Shown here piece by piece: positions 17,946 to 26,053 of a stretch of 64,000 nt of DNA. Location: contig PFGG01000071.1 in the NCBI GenBank assembly GCA_002783405.1, positions 1 through 64,000 on the forward strand, written 5' to 3'. How positions within the stretch are numbered: position 1 is the stretch's first letter; the number at the start of each line of letters is the position of its first letter. Source of the DNA: a bacterium (Candidatus Blackallbacteria) CG13_big_fil_rev_8_21_14_2_50_49_14. Lineage in GTDB: Bacteria > Cyanobacteriota > Sericytochromatia > UBA7694. A program made the position numbers and the translations under genes. The notes under the pieces are model-generated. The model was not told the origin of the DNA. It worked only from the letters and a program-made list of their open reading frames with translations, and ran no database searches.

Positions 17946-18443
17946 ATGCCTGTTTTAAATCTCACCCTTGCTTCAGCCCAGGAGACCCAAAACTTGGGGG
18001 CTCTCTTGGCTCAATTTAAGTCTGAATTGCCTTCGGTCTGGCTTTTACAAGGGGATTTAGGCAGTGGCAAAACAACCTTCAGTCAGGGCTTGGCCAAAGG
18101 TTTAGGAATCAAAGAACACCTCACCAGCCCAACCTTCAGTCTGGTAAATGAATACCACTTTGCCAACGGTCAAACCCTGTTTCATTTTGATTTATACCGC
18201 TTGGGCTCCCTTGAAGAACTTTATGAAATCGGCATTGAAGACTATCTTAGAGACCCCCAGGCCTTTTCTTTGATTGAATGGCCTGAGCATTTTCTGGAGG
18301 CATTTCCTCCTCCTTATTTACACCTCTTTTTTCATCACGCAGAGCAAGGCCGTCAAGCTGAGATTCATTTACCAGAGGCCTATGCTATGCTGGAAATACC
18401 TCTTAGGAAGGCATTGAAAACACTGCATGTCACCATCTTCTGA
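17946..18443 (+). CDS. tsaE: tRNA threonylcarbamoyladenosine ATPase TsaE
   Basis: TsaE is the ATPase of the TsaB-TsaD-TsaE complex that makes t6A37 in tRNAs reading ANN codons. The 165-residue product has the P-loop GDLGSGKTTFSQGLAKGLG, then LTSPTFSLVNEY and the FHFDLYRLGS and EDYL/LIEWPEHF motifs typical of the family. I placed the start at the ATG at 17946, giving the usual family length. The frame stays open further upstream but that part lies inside the 6S-like RNA. No clear ribosome-binding site precedes it. The next gene overlaps by 17 nt. Confidence 0.92.
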   Translation: MPVLNLTLASAQETQNLGALLAQFKSELPSVWLLQGDLGSGKTTFSQGLAKGLGIKEHLTSPTFSLVNEYHFANGQTLFHFDLYRLGSLEELYEIGIEDYLRDPQAFSLIEWPEHFLEAFPPPYLHLFFHHAEQGRQAEIHLPEAYAMLEIPLRKALKTLHVTIF

Positions 18444-18906
18444 TGCTTCGAAACTACCCGATCCACAGGCCTACCAACAATTGATGAACGGAGCTGCAGC
18501 CCCCCTTTCAAAGGCGTTTGAACTTGCAGCACAGGGAGTATCAAGCCATATTCACAGTTTAAATGAGAATGTGACCTTTATTCTCGACAATTCAGAAGAA
18601 GTCACTTTACGCGTGATTGAAATTGATATCGAACACGCTGAAGGAAAAGCCTTGGCACTTCGAATTCAAGCCCGTACAGACTTTAAAAACGTACTCGTAC
18701 TCGCGAAAAAACTCAATATGAAAATCGGCGCATTCAGTACTTACTTTACGGTGATTCTCAATGCAGATCCCGAGTTCATGGAACTCTATAATGACCAAAT
18801 CGTCACTTTGGACCAGCCCGCTAAATTTTTTGAAACCCTCGATGAAATCAAGCGTCCCATTTTTCTGAATCTCAATCATTACGTCATTGCACGCATTTCA
18901 GACTAA
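18427..18906 (+). CDS. Conserved-looking unknown protein after tsaE
   Basis: A 159-residue soluble protein with no signal peptide or transmembrane segment. It has an N-terminal helical part (AAAPLSKAFELAAQGVSSHI) and alternating strands later (VTFILDNSEEVTLRVIEIDIEH, IGAFSTYFTVILNADPEF). I do not recognise it. It begins inside tsaE (17-nt overlap) and ends 4 nt before the LptA-like gene, so the three are almost surely one operon. That places it next to tRNA modification and envelope functions without telling its job. Confidence 0.65.
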   Translation: MSPSSDASKLPDPQAYQQLMNGAAAPLSKAFELAAQGVSSHIHSLNENVTFILDNSEEVTLRVIEIDIEHAEGKALALRIQARTDFKNVLVLAKKLNMKIGAFSTYFTVILNADPEFMELYNDQIVTLDQPAKFFETLDEIKRPIFLNLNHYVIARISD

Positions 18907-18910
18907 AGCC

Positions 18911-19309
18911 ATGAAACTCAAGCTTGGGATCGGGGCGATATTCTGTTTGCTCTGCTTCACCTTCTCTTCGGATCTTTCTCCCGTTCTGGCAACCCCCAAA
19001 CGGGCCATTGAAATTCTGGCCGATGAAGTCGAAATGGAGTTGGACAGTGGTCTGACGCGCTTTCATCGGAATGTCAGAATCACCCTCAATCAATACCGAA
19101 TTCAGTGCCAGACGGCAACCGTCAAATTAGATCCCAAAACCCGTCAGCTACAGGAAATCACCATGAGCGGTTCTGTTATAATACAAGGGAACGATGGCCT
19201 GATTCGCGGAAAAAAAGTCATCTTTTCAGCCCGCACCAATAAGTTAAAGCTTGAGGGAGCGGTTTATACGCGGATTCAAGTCGAACTGCCTGCAGAGTTT
19301 AATCCCTGA
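18911..19309 (+). CDS. LptA/OstA-like periplasmic protein
   Basis: A 132-residue exported protein. The start at 18911 gives a clean signal peptide (MKLKLGIGAIFCLLCFTFSS ... LA). The mature part has the OstA/LptA pattern: IEILADEVEMELDSGLTRFHRNVRI, then YRIQCQTATVKLDPKTRQLQEI and GSVIIQGNDGLIRGKKVIFSARTNKLKLEG. In diderms LptA forms the beta-jellyroll bridge that carries lipopolysaccharide across the periplasm. No other lpt genes are nearby, so a related role (LptC-like or a lineage-specific OstA protein) is possible. Confidence 0.75.
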   Translation: MKLKLGIGAIFCLLCFTFSSDLSPVLATPKRAIEILADEVEMELDSGLTRFHRNVRITLNQYRIQCQTATVKLDPKTRQLQEITMSGSVIIQGNDGLIRGKKVIFSARTNKLKLEGAVYTRIQVELPAEFNP

Positions 19310-19396
19310 TTGATCAGAATTTAAGGCAGAGATAAGCATGTTTTCCAAAAAATCCGCGATAAGGATTTTGTAAAGGTCTGAGAAAGGGTATCTGAC

Positions 19397-21193
19397 ATGA
19401 CATATACAAGCGGTTATCAGTCCCAGGTGCCAGGCACCAGTGTATACAGCCCCTTCAATAGGAATGGCGCTGGCACCCCTGCTCCTGCTGGTAACTATCC
19501 AGGATATTCTCCGACAGGCCCTGCTTCTGCTCCAGCGATGGGTTCAGATGCTTTTGTACCTGTTTCTTCCCCTGAAGATATGGATCGCGTGGTCTCGAGT
19601 ATCGATGATAAAATCGCCCGTATTCGTCAGGCCTTCAGTCAGCCCAGCCCAGCTCCCGGCATGCCCACAGGTGCCCCCCAAGCTCCGGCAGTGCCACAGG
19701 TCAGCCAAGATGAAATTCAATGGGCCCTGCAACTTGAACAAAAAGTAAAAGGTGGACAACAACCCACCGCCCAAGAAACCGCCCGTTATGAAGACATTGC
19801 CAAACGACTTGCCGCTGCTCAACAGGCCCCCGCAGCGCCTACTGCGCCTCAAGCTCCGGCGGCACCTCAGGTCAGCCAAGATGAAATTCAATGGGCTCTG
19901 CAACTTGAACAAAAAGTAAAAGGTGGACAACAACCCACCGCCCAAGAAACTGCCCGTTATGAAGATATCGCCAAACGGCTGGCAGCTGCTCAACAGGCTC
20001 CTGCCGCTGCCCCAAGCGCACCCCAGGCTCCCGCTGCACCTCAGGTCAGCCAAGATGAAATTCAATGGGCCCTGCAACTTGAACAAAAAGTAAAAGGGGG
20101 TCAGCAACCCACCGCCCAAGAAACTGCCCGTTATGAAGACATTGCCAAGCGACTGGCGGCGGCCCAACAAGCTCCTGCTACGGCACCCACTGCCCCCAAT
20201 GGCAATCGCGATTGGAGCAATTGGAGCAAACCCTTTGCTCCTCCTGCAGCTTCAGCCATGCCTTTGCCCATTGCCGCTCCCGGCAGTGGCCAACCCGTGG
20301 TAACCGTGCCCACCAGTTTGCGTGGAGCCCCCCAAACCCCTCCGGCTGTCGCAATGACTCAGCCTGTACCCGCCAGTCTGACACCCGCCCCCATGATGCC
20401 TCAGGCGGCAACAGCTCCTCAACAGCCTCCAACAGGAAATGTCAGCCAACAGGAAATTCAATGGGCCCTGCAACTTGAACAAAGAGTCAATCAACAGAAA
20501 TACCAGCCAACAGCCCAAGAAACGGCTGCCTACCAAAATATCGCCCAACGCTTGAGCGCAGCTCAGTCACAGCCCCAAACGGCTCCTGTTCAGCCTGCGC
20601 CTCAGTTTCAGCCGCAGACGGCTCCGCCTGCAGCGCAACCCTTTCAGCCTCAAACATTGCCACCGGCTTCCCAACCCATGATGCCTCAGGCAGCAACAGC
20701 TCCCCAACAGCCCGCTCAAGCCCCGTCACAAATGGGCAATGCCAGCCAACAGGAAATTCAATGGGCCCTGCAACTTGAACAAAGAGTCAAACAGCAAGGT
20801 TATCAACCTTCGGCCCAAGAAGTCGCAGCCTATGAAAATATTGCTCAGCGCTTAAGTGCGGCTCCGCCGCAACAGGCTGCAGCCCCCCAAATGGCACCCC
20901 AGGGCGTGCCTCAACAGCGCCCAGGAATGCCCCCCCAAGGTCAACAGGTGATGATGCCCCCAACCCCTCAGCAGGTGCCGATCGTACCGCAGCAATATCC
21001 CTATGTGCAGCAGCAGACACCTCAGTATATTGTTCAGCCACAGCCCTTTGTGCCCCCCCAGCCACAAGCACAAATGGCACCTCCCGGTTATCAACAGCAA
21101 CAGGTAGCAGGCATGCCACAGGTTCCCCCACCCGGACAGAAACCAGGTTTTGCAGATCGCATGAAAAATGCCTGGAACGCCCTCTGGGGTTAA
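19397..21193 (+). CDS. Pro/Ala/Gln-rich protein with tandem helical repeats
   Basis: A 598-residue protein with no signal peptide. Five copies of a helical-hairpin unit are seen: three nearly identical ones (starting at residues 101, 158 and 216, core SQDEIQWALQLEQKVKGG then PTAQETARYEDIAKRLAAA) and two diverged ones (from about 348 and 448, SQQEIQWALQLEQRV). They are joined by Pro/Ala/Gln linkers containing MMPQAATAPQQP repeats. The C-terminus is a long Pro/Gln tail ending in an amphipathic helix (GFADRMKNAWNALWG). GAAAGGG lies before the ATG. It could be a scaffold or spacer protein; I know no family for the unit. A hairpin terminator follows. Confidence 0.75.
   Translation: MTYTSGYQSQVPGTSVYSPFNRNGAGTPAPAGNYPGYSPTGPASAPAMGSDAFVPVSSPEDMDRVVSSIDDKIARIRQAFSQPSPAPGMPTGAPQAPAVPQVSQDEIQWALQLEQKVKGGQQPTAQETARYEDIAKRLAAAQQAPAAPTAPQAPAAPQVSQDEIQWALQLEQKVKGGQQPTAQETARYEDIAKRLAAAQQAPAAAPSAPQAPAAPQVSQDEIQWALQLEQKVKGGQQPTAQETARYEDIAKRLAAAQQAPATAPTAPNGNRDWSNWSKPFAPPAASAMPLPIAAPGSGQPVVTVPTSLRGAPQTPPAVAMTQPVPASLTPAPMMPQAATAPQQPPTGNVSQQEIQWALQLEQRVNQQKYQPTAQETAAYQNIAQRLSAAQSQPQTAPVQPAPQFQPQTAPPAAQPFQPQTLPPASQPMMPQAATAPQQPAQAPSQMGNASQQEIQWALQLEQRVKQQGYQPSAQEVAAYENIAQRLSAAPPQQAAAPQMAPQGVPQQRPGMPPQGQQVMMPPTPQQVPIVPQQYPYVQQQTPQYIVQPQPFVPPQPQAQMAPPGYQQQQVAGMPQVPPPGQKPGFADRMKNAWNALWG
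19697..20866 (+). repeat. Five coding tandem repeats of about 171 bp
   Basis: Units start at about 19697, 19868, 20042, 20438 and 20738. The first three are almost identical in DNA (shared blocks such as GTCAGCCAAGATGAAATTCA), which points to recent duplication. The last two form a second, diverged subtype with a different spacer. Confidence 0.85.
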
Positions 21194-21207
21194 ACAAACA
21201 GATACTG

Positions 21208-21240
21208 AAAAAGCCCTCTGAATATTCAGGGGGCTTTTTT
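21208..21240. terminator. Terminator overlapping the end of the SDR gene
   Basis: AGCCCTCTGAAT and ATTCAGGGGGCT pair around the centre, with A and T runs outside, so it can work on both strands. The minus-strand SDR gene has its stop codon (21226-21228) inside the hairpin, so its last codons are also the stem. Confidence 0.82.
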
Positions 21241-22170
21241 CATCTTGGCAATTCCCATGGTCCTCAAAACCTGCTGCAAAGAAGCATGTTCAGAAAAAAG
21301 CCCCAAGCGGGCAGGATAAAAAGCCGAATACTCTAAATTCCTGGCACGCAGGGAATAGCGATCCCAATCATTCATCTGCCCAGATAAAAGAGCTGTCAGC
21401 AAAGGTAAAAAAGGTTCCAAGGGCACTTGATAAACAGGGGCTAAATCACAATAGGCGCTCAGCTCAGCCAAAACCTCACCAACCGTTTGCGCTGGATTGC
21501 CCAAGACCATTTCAGTTCCTGCTGTTCCCTGCTTCAGCCAATACACCAACATTTGCGCAATATCTGCAGCATGAATCCAGTGAAAAAGACCCTGAATCCG
21601 CAAAAATCTCAGCCAAGGCATCCATTCAGGCAAGTCTTTCAGCCCTTGACCGGCGGCACTGAAGGTATGATTTGAATCTCCACCTAGAATGACAGTAGGA
21701 TAGAGCACTGATAAGGGGGGGAGAGCGGTTGTCTCTTGCAGATAGCAATGCAGAGCTGCTTTGCTGCGAATATAATCCGTTCCTGCAAAAAAACAACGAG
21801 GAAAAAACCTCTGCTGTGCCCCCAAAAGACTGGCTGTTGAAAAATAAAAAATTCGCCGACAGATCAAGGGATTCAAAGATTCAAATAAAAGCCGTGTCTG
21901 CTTAAAATTCAGCGCATAGGCTGCACTTTCGCCCCAGGCCACAGCAGTATGAATCAGATATTCCGCTTCTTTGAGTTCTTTTTCAAAAGCATTTAAATCC
22001 GCAAGGTCTCCCTTGAGGATCTTTAAACGAGAATGCCCTCGCAAATCTGCAGGTATTTTTTCAGGAGTACGTACCAAAGCTTGAATTTGAAAATCCGAAT
22101 CGGCCAGCAAGGAACTTAAAACATAGCTGCCAACGCATCCTGTCGCCCCTGTTAAAAAAATTTTGGTCAT
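21226..22170 (-). CDS. NAD-dependent epimerase/dehydratase (extended SDR)
   Basis: A 314-residue extended short-chain dehydrogenase/reductase. The N-terminal Rossmann motif is TGATGCVGSYVL, then RLKILKGDLADL and LIHTAVAWGES. The active-site part is weak: YFSTASLLGA supplies Ser, and YIRSKAALHCYL holds a YxxxK-type Tyr-Lys pair. The C-terminal half fits the substrate domain (YPTVILGGDSN, WIHAADIAQMLVYWL). The start at 22170 is preceded by GAGGG; an earlier TTG is less likely. It stands alone on the minus strand. The substrate, perhaps a sugar nucleotide or a small carbonyl compound, is unknown. Confidence 0.82.
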   Translation of the reverse strand: MTKIFLTGATGCVGSYVLSSLLADSDFQIQALVRTPEKIPADLRGHSRLKILKGDLADLNAFEKELKEAEYLIHTAVAWGESAAYALNFKQTRLLFESLNPLICRRIFYFSTASLLGAQQRFFPRCFFAGTDYIRSKAALHCYLQETTALPPLSVLYPTVILGGDSNHTFSAAGQGLKDLPEWMPWLRFLRIQGLFHWIHAADIAQMLVYWLKQGTAGTEMVLGNPAQTVGEVLAELSAYCDLAPVYQVPLEPFLPLLTALLSGQMNDWDRYSLRARNLEYSAFYPARLGLFSEHASLQQVLRTMGIAKMKKAP

Positions 22171-22263
22171 ATTCACAGCCCTCAAGATTAACCATTTCTT
22201 AAATAAAACACTAATTCAAATTAAGAAAGTTTTGTGCTTCAGTTCCAGATAACTACAGTGTGG

Positions 22264-22284
22264 CCAGAATAGCTTTCATTCTGG
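22264..22284. promoter_or_regulatory. Inverted repeat in leader of Gly/Tyr lipoprotein gene
   Basis: CCAGAAT (22264-22270) and ATTCTGG (22278-22284) form perfect 7-bp arms around a 7-nt loop, about 110 nt before the start codon. It could be an operator or an mRNA hairpin; no T run follows, so a terminator is unlikely. Confidence 0.4.
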
Positions 22285-22394
22285 AAGAGTGTAGAGAACG
22301 TAACATCATAGCATTCCATGATTTAAAAAACGTCTTTCCTCTTCAGAAACAGAGCAACTGGCAGAAAAGTAAAGAATTAAAGAGGGATAAGTTC

Positions 22395-22901
22395 ATGATG
22401 AAGGCACTGAAATTTCTGGTAATCTCCGCCCTGGCTGCAGTTAGTTTTACAGCCTGTGGCGCACAGCAATACCCCATGAATCCTTATGGAACAGGCAGTG
22501 CCTACGGCGCTGGTTATGGTTCCAGCTACGGAACAGGTTATGGTTCCACCTATGGCACCGGCAGCACCTACGGTACAGGTTACGGTTCTACCTACGGAAC
22601 AGGCTATGGCACCGGCAGCACCTACGGAACAGGATACGGTTCTACCTACGGCACCGGCTATGCTGATCCCTACGGTTCAGCTTATGGCACCGGCAGCACC
22701 TACGGCACCGGCTATGGCACCACACCTGGCTACGGTTCTACCTACGGCACCGGCTATGGCACCACGCCTGGCTACGGCACTACGCCTGGCTACGGCACTA
22801 CGCCTGGCTATGGTACTGGCTATGGTACTGGCTATGGCGCCACCCCCTATGGCACCTACAGTGCTCCCAAAACAACCAAAACGGCCACACCTGCCCGCTA
22901 A
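22395..22901 (+). CDS. Gly/Tyr-repeat lipoprotein 1
   Basis: A 168-residue lipoprotein. The start ATG at 22395 has GAGGG before it. The signal peptide MMKALKFLVISALAAVSFTAC ends with a lipobox Cys. Nearly everything after it is built from short units of the type YGTGYGST and YGTTPG, giving a chain of Tyr, Gly, Thr and Ser almost without charge, and a short tail with Lys and Thr. No known domain. Such sequences tend to be flexible and sticky (adhesion, matrix or cell-surface coat), which is inference. A close paralog follows 172 nt downstream with its own terminator between them. Confidence 0.8.
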   Translation: MMKALKFLVISALAAVSFTACGAQQYPMNPYGTGSAYGAGYGSSYGTGYGSTYGTGSTYGTGYGSTYGTGYGTGSTYGTGYGSTYGTGYADPYGSAYGTGSTYGTGYGTTPGYGSTYGTGYGTTPGYGTTPGYGTTPGYGTGYGTGYGATPYGTYSAPKTTKTATPAR

Positions 22902-22942
22902 GCTTTAATACCCTCTCTTTAACTTATCCCCGTTTTTTTAAA

Positions 22943-22977
22943 TCTCCACTTTTGAATTCTCGAAAGTGGAGATTTTT
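22943..22977 (+). terminator. Terminator after Gly/Tyr lipoprotein 1
   Basis: CTCCACTTT (22945-22953) pairs with AAAGTGGAG (22963-22971), followed by ATTTTT. Confidence 0.88.
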
Positions 22978-23073
22978 CATTAAAAATGCAAAATTCAGGA
23001 TCAAAACGCTTTACAAAGCCACAAAAATAAGTTAAATTAAGATTATGGATAATTCAAAATGAGGTTCAGCCCT

Positions 23074-23700
23074 ATGTTAAAGAAAATCAAACTCTTGGTT
23101 TTTTCTGCTTTCTTAGCAGGTAGCTTTACGGCCTGCGGCTATCAACAGCCGATGGGCTATCAAAATCCCTATGGCACAGGCTATGGTACTGGCTACGGCA
23201 CGGGCTACGGTACCGGTTACGGTACAGGAACGGGTTATGGTACCGGCTACGGAACAACCCCCAGCTATGGCGGAGGCTATGGCTATACAGACCCTTATAA
23301 TACAGGTTCTGGCTACGGCACGGGCTACGGTACCGGTTACGGTACAGGAACAGGTTATGGTACTGGCTATGGCACAGGTTATGGTACAGGAACCGGCTAC
23401 GGTACGGGTTATGGCACGGGCTACAGCGATCCCTATGGCACGGGTTATGGTACAGGAACTGGCTACGGTACGGGTTATGGCACAGGCACAGGTTATGGTA
23501 CTGGCTATGGCACAGGTTATGGTACAGGAACCGGCTACGGCACGGGTTACGGCACGGGTTACGGTACAGGAACTGGCTATGGCACGGGCTACAGCAGTAA
23601 CCCCTATGGCACTTACAGTGCGGGCCAAAACACGCAGCAATCCACAGCAAAAACAACAACCCCAGCCACCACGGCTCCGGCCACTACTACTCAGAAATAA
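23074..23700 (+). CDS. Gly/Tyr-repeat lipoprotein 2
   Basis: A 208-residue paralog of the preceding lipoprotein. The start at 23074 follows GAGG at a normal distance; an ATG 15 nt earlier has no site. The signal peptide MLKKIKLLVFSAFLAGSFTAC ends in a lipobox. The body is an almost pure run of GYGTGYGTG with a few breaks (YTDPYNTG, YSDPYG, YSSNPYG), and the C-terminus is Thr/Ala-rich. The shared NPYGTYSA ending of the repeat region ties the two genes together as a duplication. Function unknown; a surface-coat role is a guess. Confidence 0.8.
   Translation: MLKKIKLLVFSAFLAGSFTACGYQQPMGYQNPYGTGYGTGYGTGYGTGYGTGTGYGTGYGTTPSYGGGYGYTDPYNTGSGYGTGYGTGYGTGTGYGTGYGTGYGTGTGYGTGYGTGYSDPYGTGYGTGTGYGTGYGTGTGYGTGYGTGYGTGTGYGTGYGTGYGTGTGYGTGYSSNPYGTYSAGQNTQQSTAKTTTPATTAPATTTQK
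23161..23595 (+). repeat. Gly-Tyr-Gly-Thr microsatellite-like coding repeat
   Basis: The DNA repeats GGCTATGGCACG-type 12-mers and 18-30-mers with synonymous changes (GGYTAYGGYACNGG). Such runs are prone to slippage in whole codons, so length variation between strains is expected. The matching block in the first paralog covers about 22486-22850. Confidence 0.85.
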
Positions 23701-23744
23701 AAAGAATTTTAATCATTTTTCTTTCATTTTGAATTTATCCAATT

Positions 23745-23779
23745 GTCTGTCCTGACCCCTCCAGGGCAGACTTTTTTTT
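23745..23779 (+). terminator. Terminator after Gly/Tyr lipoprotein 2
   Basis: GTCTGTCCTG and CAGGGCAGAC pair (one G-U) around ACCCCTC, followed by eight T. Confidence 0.92.
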
Positions 23780-23842
23780 AGCCTGAAGTCAAGCTGAATC
23801 CAAGAGGGAAGGATCCCGAATACCAATCTAAATCAGGAGATG

Positions 23843-23851
23843 TGATAGAAT
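23843..23851 (+). promoter_or_regulatory. Probable promoter of the RNase E/G operon
   Basis: TGA-TAGAAT is an extended -10 element about 200 nt before the rne start codon. The long leader between holds a possible 8-bp stem (TGCAAATG 23899-23906 with CATTTGCA 23970-23977). Confidence 0.45.
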
Positions 23852-24054
23852 ACTTCTTAAGAGATGTAAAAGTGCTTTAAAAAGCTGTTTTGTCTCTATG
23901 CAAATGTCTTCTTTCAAACAAGTTTTCTCGAGCTTTATCGGGTTTTCTATTGATTAACTCAAAAATATGCATTTGCACCTTGATAATTGAATAAGATTTT
24001 ACTCTCCTCCATAAATGTAGCTATTCTTTAAGAAAAGAGGTAAACAAAAGTATT

Positions 24055-26046
24055 GTGTCAAGGGAAATAGTCGTAAGTGAAGCGGATAAAATCGCTGTTG
24101 TATTAGATAACGGTGTCGTTACAGAGTTTTATCTGAGTGAGGGAGAGCAGTTTGTCGGAGATATCATTCTGGCCTCAGTAGAATCCATAGTTCCCGCCAT
24201 AGAGGCCTCTTTCCTAGATATCGGGCGGGAAAAAAGCGGATTTATTCACGTCTCCGATCTGCCTGCCAGTAAAAAGCAACAAAGTGGCATCCGTCAGTTT
24301 CTTAAACCCCAACAACACTTGCTTGTTCAGGTCACCCGCGAACCTACAGGAAACAAAGGAGCCTGTCTGACTGGATTCATCCAACTGCCCGGTCGCTTTC
24401 TGGTACTCACCCCTTTTGAACGTCGTATCGGACTTTCCAAGCGTATTTACGATGCCCGGGAACGGGCTCGCCTTTCCCGAATCGCAAGAATCATCTGTGG
24501 TTCAGGCTATGGTATTGTATTGCGCCCCGAAGCGGTCGGTCAGTCAGAACAAACTTTGCGTGACGATCTCAAGCTCTTGTTGGCCCGCTGGAAACAGATT
24601 TTGCAACTCTCAGAAAAAGCCACCCCCGGAACGACTCTCTACCGGGATCAGGATATTCTGGAGCGCATTCTGCGTGAAGGCGCCACACATTCGGTCAATC
24701 GAATTGTGGTCGAAGGACAAGGGACCTATGAACGTGCCCTAAAATATCTGAACAATTGGTCTGATACCCAGGCCCGCAATAAATTGCGTGTCTACAACGG
24801 CAGTGTGCCCATCCTGAGTAATTACGGAATTTATCAGCAGCTCGAAACTGCGATTCAACCCGTGGTTCAATTGCCCAGTGGTGGTACGCTTGTCATTCAG
24901 CCCACCGAGGCGCTTACCTCGATAGATATTAATACCAGTTCAATGACCTCAACGGACAATCAGCCAGAAACGATTCTGCGTACCAATTGTGAAGCCGCAG
25001 AAGAGATTGCGCGCCAATTGGTTTTGCGTGACATCGGGGGCGTGATCGTCATTGACTTTATTGATATGGACAACCCACGCGATCAACAGATCGTTTGGCA
25101 AAAACTTTCCGATGCCCTGCACCACGACAAGTCGCAACCTCAGATCAGCTATTTTTCTGAGTTTGGACTGGTGGAAATGACCCGTCGCCGCCAAAGACAG
25201 AGACTCAGCGAAATGTTGACCATGCCCTGCCCAACCTGTCAGGGAATTGGCCGCATCCGCAATCTCTTCTACCGTGCTGATGTGATGACACATGATGGCA
25301 TGAAAATGCGGATTCCGGCGATTACCCCGCCAGAAAAAAGCAGTCGTTTTCGTGGTGGAGCCGAAAAGAGCACAGCGCCGCCTCCTGCTCCCGCGCCTAA
25401 AAACCGGGAAAACGGCCGGAGCAAACCGGCTCCTGTGGTTGAAAAAACGGTCTCAGCACCGCCGCCACCGATGCCCATTCAGGAAACAGCCCCCAAAGAA
25501 AAGCAAATTACGCCCGAACGGCCCGAAGATTTGCTCTTTGATGAGAGCTATTTCACAGGTGAAGTTACGGATGAACGTCTGCAAGAGTTTATTGAGCGTG
25601 AAGACTCCCTCAATGTCTCAGGCAAACTGGCCAATCGTCTGGACGAATTGCTCAGTCAAATCGACAGCGATGGTCTGCTCAGCATTCTGCAAACGCCAGC
25701 CGAAACAGCGCGATCTTTTGAAAATCATGCTGCTGACGACTCAGAACAGGAAGATTCCAGCCCAGAGGAAACCCAAAGTTTCGCTGAGGCCGAAGATCAA
25801 CCTCACACTGAAGATGAAGCAGTGACCGCAGAAGCCTATTCTGAACCCGCTGAAGTTCTTGAGGAAGCGCATGTCGAGCCTCTTGATACAGCTGAAGATG
25901 ACTTTTCTGAAGAACCAGCTGAGGCAAACACAGAAGCCTCTGATGCAAGCGCAGAAGCAGCACCTGAACCCGCTGCCAAAGCCAAACCTGCCAAGAAACT
26001 TCTGACCCGCCGACGGACCATTCGCAGCTTCAAACCTAAAAAGTAG
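24055..26046 (+). CDS. rne: Ribonuclease E/G
   Basis: A 663-residue RNase E/G-family endoribonuclease for mRNA decay and rRNA/tRNA maturation. Residues 1-400 are the catalytic core: an S1 domain ([20 protein letters not shown], then [11 protein letters not shown]), the 5'-sensor/RNase H region, and the DNase I-like part with [19 protein letters not shown] and [11 protein letters not shown], whose Asp residues bind magnesium. CPTCQGIG (about residue 391) is the zinc-link. The C-terminal 240 residues are Pro-rich then very acidic and end in a basic patch ([12 protein letters not shown]) like cyanobacterial RNase E tails. The start is GTG; AAGAGG lies rather far upstream, so a nearby TTG is possible. 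It leads the lipA operon. Confidence 0.92.
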   Translation: MSREIVVSEADKIAVVLDNGVVTEFYLSEGEQFVGDIILASVESIVPAIEASFLDIGREKSGFIHVSDLPASKKQQSGIRQFLKPQQHLLVQVTREPTGNKGACLTGFIQLPGRFLVLTPFERRIGLSKRIYDARERARLSRIARIICGSGYGIVLRPEAVGQSEQTLRDDLKLLLARWKQILQLSEKATPGTTLYRDQDILERILREGATHSVNRIVVEGQGTYERALKYLNNWSDTQARNKLRVYNGSVPILSNYGIYQQLETAIQPVVQLPSGGTLVIQPTEALTSIDINTSSMTSTDNQPETILRTNCEAAEEIARQLVLRDIGGVIVIDFIDMDNPRDQQIVWQKLSDALHHDKSQPQISYFSEFGLVEMTRRRQRQRLSEMLTMPCPTCQGIGRIRNLFYRADVMTHDGMKMRIPAITPPEKSSRFRGGAEKSTAPPPAPAPKNRENGRSKPAPVVEKTVSAPPPPMPIQETAPKEKQITPERPEDLLFDESYFTGEVTDERLQEFIEREDSLNVSGKLANRLDELLSQIDSDGLLSILQTPAETARSFENHAADDSEQEDSSPEETQSFAEAEDQPHTEDEAVTAEAYSEPAEVLEEAHVEPLDTAEDDFSEEPAEANTEASDASAEAAPEPAAKAKPAKKLLTRRRTIRSFKPKK

Positions 26047-26053
26047 ACTGAAG

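Noticed and set aside
23161-23595. Regular repeats as a possible CRISPR array
   Set aside because: The repeats have no unique spacers, stay in frame and encode a Gly/Tyr chain after a lipobox; they are coding repeats.
23113-23659. Long minus-strand frames opposite the Gly/Tyr lipoprotein
   Set aside because: They are by-products of the repetitive DNA, with Arg/Ser/Ala-rich low-complexity products, no start signals and no known domain.
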